Shown: piece by piece, positions 26,090 to 33,456 of the stretch
Position numbering within the stretch: the first letter of the stretch is position 1
Layout of the letters: each line of letters begins with the position of its first letter
NCBI GenBank assembly: GCA_029287355.1
Contig: JARFRH010000019.1
Coordinates: 1 to 52,899, forward strand
Direction: 5' to 3'
DNA from: Maribacter sp.
GTDB taxonomy: Bacteria; Bacteroidota; Bacteroidia; Flavobacteriales; Flavobacteriaceae
DNA: 52,899 nt
Position numbers and translations under genes: made by a program
The notes under the pieces: generated by a model
Database searches by the model: none
Seen by the model: the letters and a program-made list of their open reading frames with translations, nothing else
Told to the model about the DNA's origin: nothing

Positions 26090-26548
26090 TCAACTACTTT
26101 TGCGCTTTAGTTCAAAAGCTATTTTACGAACGCCATGGTCAGTATCCCATTCTTTGGTATCGGTAAAACCAAAGCTCCGATACAATTGTTTTGCAGGTTC
26201 GTTGGCCAAACCTGTTTCTACCGTTACAATTTCGGATGGGTGATTTTGTAAAACATATTGAATTAGTTCACTAGCCAACCCTTTACGGAAATATGCTGGG
26301 TCTACTACTAAACTTTGAATATGGATGGAATTGTCGCGCTCTTTTATTTCTATAACTGCTGCTAGGAATTCCGTTTTGCGATATCCATAAAAAATAGTTT
26401 CGCTTGCTACGAATTCATTTAGTTTTCGTTTTAAAGGCGGGAAGTTTTCCGCCTTCAACAATTTTGCCTCTACTGCATATGATAGCTGGAATACAGCACG
26501 AATATGCTCCGCGGTTTCAACTGAGGTATGGTCAAGTTTTGAAATCAT
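26090..26548 (-). CDS. GNAT-family N-acetyltransferase
   Basis: A cytoplasmic acyltransferase of about 152 residues from the ATG at 26548. The GNAT core is visible as 'FLAAVIEIKERDNSIHIQSLVVDPAYFRKGLASELIQYVL': strand 4, then the acetyl-CoA P-loop (R-K-G-L-A in place of Q/R-x-x-G-x-G/A), then helix 3. 'TVETGLANEPAKQLYRSFGF' is the typical B motif. The 172-codon open frame begins inside the preceding methyltransferase gene; I prefer the later ATG, which leaves a 10-base gap and starts with 'MISKLDHTSVETAEHIR'. It is co-transcribed with the methyltransferase. The substrate is unknown. Confidence 0.85.
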   Translation of the reverse strand: MISKLDHTSVETAEHIRAVFQLSYAVEAKLLKAENFPPLKRKLNEFVASETIFYGYRKTEFLAAVIEIKERDNSIHIQSLVVDPAYFRKGLASELIQYVLQNHPSEIVTVETGLANEPAKQLYRSFGFTDTKEWDTDHGVRKIAFELKRKSS

Positions 26549-26558
26549 CGCTTGTTTG

Positions 26559-27797
26559 CTATTGTGTAATTTGTCGATATAACTCCTCCCCCATTTTTCG
26601 AACCACACCGACTACTAAGGCATTACCCATGAAAAAAGCTCTTTTGGCATCTGTAACCCCGTCTAATTCGGTATGATTATCCGGAAACATATTCAAGCGT
26701 TCCAACTCAACGGGGGTCAATCTTCGGAGGCCTTTCTTAGAATTGATTACATGTTTAAATCGTGATGGTGACTTACCGCCTTCACCCGTGATGATCGTTC
26801 TTGAGGCCTTGTCCAAAGCATCGGGGAAAATCATTCCGCCTTCACTATAGTTGTATTCAAAACCCGCAGTCGTCTTTCGAATTTCCTTCTTAGGCCCTTT
26901 CAAGTATTCCCATTTAGGAAGGTCCTCAGCATCAATGAAAAAATCATCGGTCACTTCACCATTCTGAAGAATGTCTTCTAAGACCGTTCTAGCACCATCA
27001 AAATTTGGAGTCGTTTTTTGGGTCAATATTTTGCCCTCCATCATGACTCCGGTATTTAAAAAGGGAGACAGTTTTCCGTCTTTATTGAATTCATTGGTTA
27101 CTTTGACCAAATCGCCATCAATTTCAAATGCCTTTGGAAGTCCGGAAGCTATTGAAACTGGAAATGCATTCGCAATTGTACCCTTCCGTAGAATCCATTC
27201 GGCCTTGCTCGATTTTTGAAGCCTTTTATAAATTCCCGTTGATTTGTGATAGGCTAGAAAAAAAATACGTCTTCGACGTTGGGGCATGCCATACTCGGCA
27301 GCATTGATCACGCGCCACTCTACCCCATAGCCCAAATCATCTAAGCTTTTAAGCATCACCGCATAATCACGTCCTCTTTGATTGGAGGGTGATTTTAAAA
27401 GTCGGTCTACATTTTCTAAAAAGAGATACTTGGGTTTCTTTTTCTTTTCGGAGAGAATTCTATGGATGGACCACCATAACACGCCTTTCTTGCCAATTAA
27501 ACCTTTGGAGTTGTGTAGCGTTGTGGCTACGGAATAATCTTGACAAGGAAATCCACCGACCAATACATCATGATCGGGAATTTCAGCAATATCGACCGTT
27601 GCAATATCTTTATTGGAATGCTGTTTGCTGCCGAAACGGGCTTCATAAACTTTTGAAGCATGTTGCATTTTGGTCGAAGGCTCCCATTGGTTGCTCCAAA
27701 CCACCTCGTATTTCGGTTTTTTGGCCTTAGGAAAACCTTCTAGGCCTAATCGAAATCCACCCACGCCAGCAAAAAGTTCAACTACTTTGATTTTCAT
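26559..27797 (-). CDS. DNA (cytosine-5) methyltransferase
   Basis: This enzyme methylates cytosine at C5 in a specific DNA site, with about 412 residues from the ATG at 27797 (an ATG at 27809 adds four). Motifs appear in order: I 'ELFAGVGGFRLGL', IV 'GGFPCQDYSVA' with catalytic Cys near residue 85, VI 'FLENVDRLL', VIII 'QRRRRIFFLA', a variable target-recognition region around 220-330, IX 'RRLTPVELERLNMFPD', and X 'GNALVVGVV'. All key motifs are intact. No restriction endonuclease gene is recognisable beside it; its only operon partner is a GNAT protein. It may be a solitary methyltransferase, or the nuclease may be unrecognised. Confidence 0.93.
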   Translation of the reverse strand: MKIKVVELFAGVGGFRLGLEGFPKAKKPKYEVVWSNQWEPSTKMQHASKVYEARFGSKQHSNKDIATVDIAEIPDHDVLVGGFPCQDYSVATTLHNSKGLIGKKGVLWWSIHRILSEKKKKPKYLFLENVDRLLKSPSNQRGRDYAVMLKSLDDLGYGVEWRVINAAEYGMPQRRRRIFFLAYHKSTGIYKRLQKSSKAEWILRKGTIANAFPVSIASGLPKAFEIDGDLVKVTNEFNKDGKLSPFLNTGVMMEGKILTQKTTPNFDGARTVLEDILQNGEVTDDFFIDAEDLPKWEYLKGPKKEIRKTTAGFEYNYSEGGMIFPDALDKASRTIITGEGGKSPSRFKHVINSKKGLRRLTPVELERLNMFPDNHTELDGVTDAKRAFFMGNALVVGVVRKMGEELYRQITQ

Positions 27798-27892
27798 CTG
27801 AATATTCAAAATTCATTAACGAAACTATTGGTTTTTTGAATACGATCCAAATATCGAAATGAATTATAATACAATGGTTTTAAACAACCCTG

Positions 27893-30800
27893 TCAAGACC
27901 TAACGCCATCCTTTTTCTTCTGCTGAAATACCTTCACACTGGTCTTCATATCCGCATATCTTGGATCCGGAACATAATTTTGTTTTTCCATTTTAATGAC
28001 CTCAATACTTAAAAATCCGAATTCGCTGACCACTTTGCCATAAAAGCGGTAAATGCCCCTACCCCTAAAATGATATTGCGCCGCCACGGGCGGAAAATGC
28101 ACCGTATCGAAAACCTTACCCTCTTGATCGATCATGGTAGCAAAATGCATTCGCTTTCCATTATGGGTAATTGCATTCTTAACCGTGACCAAATAGCCAT
28201 AGATATCGATATGATGGTTTAGAAAAGGTTCGAGATCTTTGGTGCATCTATTATTTTTTGGTGGCGCTGCCAATAGTTCAAACGGGCTACATAAACAGAA
28301 GCCCAAAAGTTCTAACTGCGTGAAGGCCATTTCTAAATCCGTAGTATGTAGTTGTGGAATCTTGAAATCTTGATGCTCGGGCGGAAATAACTTCGGATGG
28401 TCTATTTTCACATTCTTATTGAGAAAGAGATGTGCCTTCCAGAGCAATTTATGCTTGTTGACTTCCGTAAACCGAAAAGCATCAATACGGATTAGAATGC
28501 TTATTTGATCAACGGTTATAAAAACACGATCCAAAAAATCTTCTAGGGACGTAAAATCCCCATTTTCCGTCCGTTCTTTTAAAATCCGATCCGAAACACG
28601 ATGCTCCAATTCGCGCAAATACCCAAATCCGAGAAAAATAGCTGTTTCATAAATCACATTTTTATTGAAACTCTTATTGACACAAGGCGGATTAATGGTG
28701 GCGCCCATCATTCGGGCCTCGTGTACATAAAATTCAGAGCGGTAAAATCCGCCACCATTATTGAGTACCGCCACCATATATTCCAAAGGATAGTAGGCAC
28801 GTAAAAAAAGTGTTTGATAACTCTCTACGGCATAGCTAGCCGAATGGCCCTTCGCGAAGGCGTAACCAGCAAAACTGGCAATTTGTTCCCAGATTTCCGA
28901 GATAAGCTTTTCTTCATAATTCTTTTTACGGCAGTTGTCGATAAACTTCTCCTTTACTTTTTGGAATTCCTCACGCGAACGAAATTTTCCGCTCATGCCG
29001 CGGCGCAATACATCAGCCTCGCCGAGGTCCAGATCTGCAAAATGGTGAGCGACCTTGATCACATCTTCTTGATAGACCATCACACCATAGGTTTCTGGCA
29101 TAATCTCCAGCATGACAGGATGCGCTCTTTCCTTATCCCGACCCGGGTTTCGATGACGAAGAATGTATTCGCGCATCATGCCGCTTTTTGCCACTCCAGG
29201 GCGGATTATCGAACTTGCAGCGACCAGCCCGAGGTAGTTATCGACTTCCAGTTTTTTGAGCAACATGCGCATGGCGGGCGACTCCACATAAAAACAACCC
29301 ATGCATTGTGCCGTTTTGATCAAGTCATTGATTTTGGGGTCTTTCTTGAAGGTCTTAACATCGTGAATATCAAAAGTAGCGACACGCTCAGGTTGATTGT
29401 ATTCGATTATTTCGAGGGATTCCTTGATTTTTGCCAGCCCTCGTTGCCCTAAAATATCAAACTTGTAAAGGCCGACATCTTCAGCAATGACCATATCGAA
29501 CATGGTGGTCGCAAAACCTTTGGGTGGCAAATGTGTCGCCGAAAACCAATGCAAGGGTTTTTCACTGATCAAGATTCCCCCGGCATGAATACTCAGATAA
29601 TTGGGCATGTTCATGATCAAGCGACCATACTTGATGACCAAGCGAGAAACGGCATCGAGCTTTGAAACATCAAATCTCCTTTCGCAAAGAAAATCGATTT
29701 CGTCTTTCGGGAGTCCGAATACTTTTCCGAGTTCACGAATGACACCCCGCTCTTTAAAAGTAACATAGGTTCCTAAAAGTGCCACATGCTCAAAACGGTC
29801 GAAAATATACTGGGTCATCGTTGGCCGATCGCGATGTGAAAAATCAATATCGAAATCAGGCGGATTGGCACGGTACAGATTGATGAAACGCTCAAAATAA
29901 AGATCGAGTTCCATTGGATCTACATCGGTAATGCGCAAGAGGTAAGCAACGATACTGTTGGCACCACTTCCCCTACCCACGTAGAAAAACCCCTGTTCTC
30001 GGGCATGCGTGACAATATCCCAATTGATAAGAAAGTAAGAGACGAAACCCATGCTTTTGATAAGCCGCAGCTCTTTTTCCAAACGCTCGGTGATACCATC
30101 TCCCCCATCAGGATACCGATATGGCAAGCCTTCTTGGCATAATCGCTCGATCATTTCTTCATCTTCCTGCTTCGTGGCCGTATAAGTTTTAAGATTCTGC
30201 GGCTTTCTTCCCTTGGAAAAATCAAAATGAATAGCGCAGGAGTTCATCAATCGCTCCGTGTTTTCCAGAATAAAGGGATACTCCGAAAAAGCTGCCGCCA
30301 AATTTTTCACCGGAAACATTTTCTCGTTCTCATTGGCTTCCTCGGTCTTCTCTAACTTACTCAACAAAAGATTGTTGTCGATAGCCCGTAGCAATCGATG
30401 TGCATTGAAGTCTCCTTTATTACGGAAAGTAACAGGTTGCTGTACGACCAATTTATCTTTCAATTGCAACAGTCTTGAAAAGGGCAGCTTTCGTAAATTG
30501 GCAATGGAAATTCCAATAAATTCATGCTCGGCAAATTTATATTGATTGTTCTGCACTACTTTCTCAAAAGGATAGACGACATACGCATGTCTGAATTTCG
30601 GAGCGATCGGAGGTAGTTCTTTTGCTTCATGCAAATGTTCTGAAAGAAAATTATTCAACTCTAAATAACCCTTGTTGTTTTTGGAAATACCCACGAAATA
30701 CTGATCTACTCCGTTCCTAAAATCGATGCCGAGTATGGGTCTCACATTATACTCGGGAGCTTTACGAACAAAATTGAGTGCTGCCGAAGTATTGTTGATA

Positions 30801-30910
30801 TCGGTCAATACCAGTTGCGTCACATGATTTTCTTGAGCAAGTCGCAAGAGTTCTTTTTCGGAAAAAGTTCCGAAACGAAGACTATAGTATGTGTGGCAGT
30901 TTAAATACAT
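27893..30910 (-). CDS. dnaE2: Second DNA polymerase III alpha-type polymerase (error-prone DnaE2/ImuC-like)
   Basis: This is a C-family polymerase of 1005 residues, 456 shorter than the replicative DnaE of this window and lacking its exonuclease. The N-terminal PHP domain is degenerate: it reads 'LNCHTYYSLRFG' where active PHP domains have HxH. The polymerase site is present as 'GRGSGANSIVAYLL' and 'PDFDIDFSHRDRP'. The fingers region includes 'YGVMVYQEDVIKVAHH' and 'GYAFAKGHSASYAVESYQ'. Family knowledge: such polymerases act with a Y-family partner in damage-induced mutagenesis. That partner, dinB, lies immediately upstream, separated by a 198-base spacer with a large inverted repeat. Confidence 0.93.
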   Translation of the reverse strand: MYLNCHTYYSLRFGTFSEKELLRLAQENHVTQLVLTDINNTSAALNFVRKAPEYNVRPILGIDFRNGVDQYFVGISKNNKGYLELNNFLSEHLHEAKELPPIAPKFRHAYVVYPFEKVVQNNQYKFAEHEFIGISIANLRKLPFSRLLQLKDKLVVQQPVTFRNKGDFNAHRLLRAIDNNLLLSKLEKTEEANENEKMFPVKNLAAAFSEYPFILENTERLMNSCAIHFDFSKGRKPQNLKTYTATKQEDEEMIERLCQEGLPYRYPDGGDGITERLEKELRLIKSMGFVSYFLINWDIVTHAREQGFFYVGRGSGANSIVAYLLRITDVDPMELDLYFERFINLYRANPPDFDIDFSHRDRPTMTQYIFDRFEHVALLGTYVTFKERGVIRELGKVFGLPKDEIDFLCERRFDVSKLDAVSRLVIKYGRLIMNMPNYLSIHAGGILISEKPLHWFSATHLPPKGFATTMFDMVIAEDVGLYKFDILGQRGLAKIKESLEIIEYNQPERVATFDIHDVKTFKKDPKINDLIKTAQCMGCFYVESPAMRMLLKKLEVDNYLGLVAASSIIRPGVAKSGMMREYILRHRNPGRDKERAHPVMLEIMPETYGVMVYQEDVIKVAHHFADLDLGEADVLRRGMSGKFRSREEFQKVKEKFIDNCRKKNYEEKLISEIWEQIASFAGYAFAKGHSASYAVESYQTLFLRAYYPLEYMVAVLNNGGGFYRSEFYVHEARMMGATINPPCVNKSFNKNVIYETAIFLGFGYLRELEHRVSDRILKERTENGDFTSLEDFLDRVFITVDQISILIRIDAFRFTEVNKHKLLWKAHLFLNKNVKIDHPKLFPPEHQDFKIPQLHTTDLEMAFTQLELLGFCLCSPFELLAAPPKNNRCTKDLEPFLNHHIDIYGYLVTVKNAITHNGKRMHFATMIDQEGKVFDTVHFPPVAAQYHFRGRGIYRFYGKVVSEFGFLSIEVIKMEKQNYVPDPRYADMKTSVKVFQQKKKDGVRS

Positions 30911-30966
30911 GGCGCAAGTGTCAAATTCAAAATTGCTCGGCGCTCGGTGCTTATTGTTGATTCAAA

Positions 30967-31091
30967 ACGTCTTTGCGAGGCCTTTTTTGGCCGAAGCAAT
31001 CTGTTTAGACTAATGCAAGGAGCCTTAAAATCTATAATGAAATCTGTCATAATTCAACAGATTGCTTCGTCGGGCCTCCTCGCAAAGACGT
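30967..31091. repeat. Long inverted repeat (REP/MITE-like) between dinB and dnaE2
   Basis: Left arm 30967-31005 (ACGTCTTTGCGAGGCC ... CCGAAGCAATCTGTT) and right arm 31056-31091 (AACAGATTGCTTCG ... GGCCTCCTCGCAAAGACGT) are inverted copies with a few differences, around a 50-base centre. A related single arm is at 1699-1730. Being inside the presumed dinB-dnaE2 transcript, it would fold as a strong RNA hairpin. Confidence 0.85.
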
Positions 31092-31108
31092 CATTTTCAT
31101 CTCCACTA

Positions 31109-32323
31109 CTATTGCTTACGATGCGCCAAAACAATCGGTGGCTGGCCGTTGAACGGATTATGCATTCGCCCAATGGTACGTGCTCCCATGGCCGATGCGC
31201 GAATCACACTTTTATCGCCATAGCGATTTCTAATGGTATCCATGGCATGATAAAGGTTCAGGGCTTCTTCTGTATCATCGAATAGGTTGATTTGATAGTT
31301 TCCACTTACCAAATGGGTAAATCGAATACCTATTAAGCGCACCAACAGTCGTCGGTTATAAAGTGTTTTAAATAGTTCCTGAATCTTGGGAATCAAAATA
31401 TGATCGGCACTGGTGTAGGGGATGCGCAATTGTTTGGAATAGGTATTGAAATCGGAATACCGGATCTTCACTGCAATACAAGCCGTTAACTTTTCGCCAC
31501 GTCGTAATTGGTAGGCTAGATTTTCGGTCATCGCAATAAGGATGCCCTTTAGCTTTACGACATCAATAGTATCCTTATCAAAAGTGCGCTCAGTAGAAAT
31601 GGACTTCCGCTCCCAGAATGGAATCACAGGTGTGTTATCGATCCCATTGGCACGTTTCCAAATCACGGTTCCATTTTTACCCAGTACGCGCTGCATCACA
31701 TCCATAGGCATTTCTTGTACGGTGCCTACTTTTCGCAAGCCGAGGTTTCGAAGTGTTTGATAGGTCTTATCACCTACCATCGGTATTTTTTTAATGGAAA
31801 GCGGTGCCAAAAAAGATTTTTCCAATCCATAATCGATTTTCAATTGATTGTTGGGTTTGGCTTCATTCGTAGCCACTTTGGAGACTACTTTGTTGACCGA
31901 AAGTCCAAAAGAAATAGGAAGTCCGGTTTCTTTAATAATTCGTTGACGTAGCTCACCGGCATACTTATAAGATCCGAAGAAACGATCCATTCCAGTAAGA
32001 TCGGCATAAAACTCATCGATGCTCGATTTCTCAAAAAGAGGCACTTTCTCTTTAATAATCTCGGTAACGAGATCGGAATGCTTGCTATAGGTACCTGCAT
32101 TACCTTTGATCCGTATCGCCTCGGGGCACAGCTCCTTTGCCATTTTCATAGGCATACCTGAATGAATACCATAGCCCCTAGTTTCATAACTACAGGCCGC
32201 CACTACGCCACGGTCACTTAGACCGCCAACAAGAATAGGCCTATTTTGCAGACGGCTGTCTAAAAGGCGCTCAACAGACACAAAGAATGTATCTAAATCT
32301 AAATGAAGTATCGTTTTACTCAT
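31109..32323 (-). CDS. dinB: Y-family DNA polymerase IV
   Basis: This is a translesion polymerase of 404 residues. Catalytic carboxylates are in 'HLDLDTFFVSVE' (Asp9 region) and 'SSIDEFYADLTG' (Asp103, Glu104). 'SYETRGYGIHSGMPMKMA' is the fingers region, and the 'VSKVATNEAKPN' and 'KKIPMVGDKTYQTL' helix-hairpin-helix segments follow. Near the C-terminus 'QINLFDD' looks like a beta-clamp-binding peptide. It lies directly upstream of the DnaE2-type polymerase gene in the layout of damage-inducible mutagenesis cassettes. No ImuA, UmuD or LexA-like gene is adjacent. Two copies of a TGGAATATTTCC operator-like site start about 32 bases upstream. Confidence 0.95.
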   Translation of the reverse strand: MSKTILHLDLDTFFVSVERLLDSRLQNRPILVGGLSDRGVVAACSYETRGYGIHSGMPMKMAKELCPEAIRIKGNAGTYSKHSDLVTEIIKEKVPLFEKSSIDEFYADLTGMDRFFGSYKYAGELRQRIIKETGLPISFGLSVNKVVSKVATNEAKPNNQLKIDYGLEKSFLAPLSIKKIPMVGDKTYQTLRNLGLRKVGTVQEMPMDVMQRVLGKNGTVIWKRANGIDNTPVIPFWERKSISTERTFDKDTIDVVKLKGILIAMTENLAYQLRRGEKLTACIAVKIRYSDFNTYSKQLRIPYTSADHILIPKIQELFKTLYNRRLLVRLIGIRFTHLVSGNYQINLFDDTEEALNLYHAMDTIRNRYGDKSVIRASAMGARTIGRMHNPFNGQPPIVLAHRKQ

Positions 32324-32355
32324 GCTATCCTTAAAAAATTGGGATAGCTAATTTA

Positions 32356-32386
32356 TGGAATATTTCCTAATATTTGGAATATTTCC
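32356..32386 (-). promoter_or_regulatory. Doubled operator-like site upstream of dinB
   Basis: TGGAATATTTCC occurs twice, at 32356-32367 and 32375-32386, 19 bases start to start. Each holds the palindromic frame GGAA-N3-TTCC. The position right before the dinB start fits a repressor site for damage control. The binding protein is not identifiable here. Confidence 0.65.
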
Positions 32387-32401
32387 AATATATATATCAT
32401 A

Positions 32402-32433
32402 AAAAAGCCTTCAATATATATTGAAGGCTTTTT
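32402..32433. terminator. Palindromic bidirectional terminator
   Basis: AAAAAGCCTTCAATA and its exact complement form a nearly continuous 32-bp palindrome with A-rich and T-rich ends, so it can end transcription both ways. On the minus strand it is 21 bases after the stop of the small membrane protein gene and insulates the dinB promoter. Confidence 0.88.
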
Positions 32434-32453
32434 ATAAGTAGTGTTCCCAATAA

Positions 32454-32624
32454 CTAGCCAAAAGCAAAACCTGTTGATATTCTAAAAATCAATGCGTATA
32501 ATGCCACTGCTATTAGAAAAAAGCTAAACCATGTAAAAATCTTTAAATAGTTCTTAAGAATATAATTTCCGAGGTTTCTAAAACCTTCTAAGTAAATCTC
32601 CCGAATAAGTAATGTTGTTTTCAT
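32454..32624 (-). CDS. Small conserved membrane protein (56 residues)
   Basis: A complete 57-codon frame starts ATG at 32624 and stops TAG at 32454. It begins 'MKTTLLIREIYLEGFRNLGN' and continues with 'YILKNYLKIF', then one hydrophobic helix (about residues 29-50, 'TWFSFFLIAVALYALIF'), ending TGFAFG. A positively charged N-terminus before one helix suggests a single-pass inner-membrane protein with the N-terminus inside. It resembles a short flavobacterial family that I recall as DUF6747, not verified. It has its own spacer and a strong terminator, so it looks like a genuine stand-alone gene. Function unknown. Confidence 0.75.
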   Translation of the reverse strand: MKTTLLIREIYLEGFRNLGNYILKNYLKIFTWFSFFLIAVALYALIFRISTGFAFG

Positions 32625-32842
32625 AATCGTTTCATTTTATCGTTTCATAGTACTAAAACAACAAAGGCCATGCAAACTTTACCATTTCGTTTAAATATTA
32701 GTCCAAATGAAATATATATTGGGTGAAATGCCGTAATTGGGCGAAAATGAATAGCAAAAAACCCCATCCTAATTTCTCGATAAAGGCCTCTTCGACCCAA
32801 ATAGAAACAAATGCATCTAAAACTTATAATATCGACTTCAGA

Positions 32843-33079
32843 TCAGGTGTTCTCCGTACGGTAAAGAATGTTTGCCGTAACCATCGCATCATTGGAAAGT
32901 GATACCTTAGCTAGTTCCGAACGGTTTTAAAAATCCGAATTCAAACGCTAAGCCAACATCTATACTATCGTTGAATCCAGATCATACCTCAGTAATAAAA
33001 TCAGGATTGGCAACAAAATCTCCAACTCGTTTTGAAGTGTAGCAAAGTCGAAAACAGAACCTATTCCTAAATATCCCAT
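32843..33079 (-). pseudogene. Possible decayed gene fragment (beta-barrel-like)
   Basis: Three overlapping minus-strand frames give protein-like pieces in consistent order: 'MGYLGIGSVFDFATLQ' (from 33079), 'KRVGDFVANPDFITEV', stop, 'GLAFEFGFLKPFGTS' (33032-32907), and 'VSLSNDAMVTANILYRTENT' then stop (to 32843). The joins require two frameshifts and one internal stop. The alternating, aromatic-rich pieces resemble outer-membrane or lipid-binding barrel proteins. It could also be chance; there is no intact relative in this window to compare. Confidence 0.35.
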
Positions 33080-33180
33080 ATTATAAATTCATAATAATCA
33101 GGGGGTCTTTCTACATTCTTTGCGATTTTATAACATAAAAACCAAGAAATAGATTTTTTATATTCAAATCTATTCCTATA

Positions 33181-33219
33181 TTCGTTAACGTACACTATTG
33201 TTACGTGAACGTTAACGAA
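33181..33219. promoter_or_regulatory. LacI-type operator upstream of susC
   Basis: TTCGTTAACGT (33181-33191) and ACGTTAACGAA (33209-33219) are exact inverted copies 17 bases apart. The right half is embedded in CGTGAACGTTAACG (33204-33217), one base from the perfect palindrome at 43995-44008. LacI-family proteins are known to favour AACGTT-centred palindromes. It ends right at the -7 box of susC. Confidence 0.75.
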
Positions 33220-33228
33220 TAAAATTTG
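33220..33228 (+). promoter_or_regulatory. Putative -7 box of susCD
   Basis: TAAAATTTG is one base longer than TAnnTTTG. It directly abuts the operator palindrome, so a bound repressor would block polymerase. It would give a leader of about 220 bases before the susC ATG. Confidence 0.45.
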
Positions 33229-33289
33229 GTCTACAATTCTTTATAGTAACAATCGTACAAAGTCAAAAAACTAACAAACAACAACCGCC

Positions 33290-33316
33290 ATGATGAACAC
33301 GAATAATAGCCCTTGA
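33290..33316 (+). other. Short upstream ORF in the susC leader
   Basis: ATGATGAACACG... encodes eight residues (MMNTNNSP) and stops at TGA, within the long untranslated leader of susC. It could be a leader peptide or chance; no recognised riboswitch was seen around it. Confidence 0.3.
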
Positions 33317-33456
33317 TTTCTCGTCTAGAAAGAACAGTTGCATGACCTAAGACATGGCAAGCTACTTTCTTTTGACCTCCAAAGAGCACGAGCCCTTTCA
33401 TCAATGTAACGTGCTTTAAGCATTAACTAAGCAACTAACTTTAATTATAACATGAT

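Noticed and set aside
26559-27809. Restriction-modification system at the cytosine methyltransferase
   Set aside because: No endonuclease, control protein or Vsr gene is recognisable on either side. The adjacent GNAT gene has a normal acetyltransferase core.
27893-32323. Complete ImuA-ImuB-ImuC mutasome or UmuD/LexA-linked cassette
   Set aside because: Only the Y-family and C-family polymerases are present; no ImuA, UmuD or LexA-like reading frame is found in the flanks.
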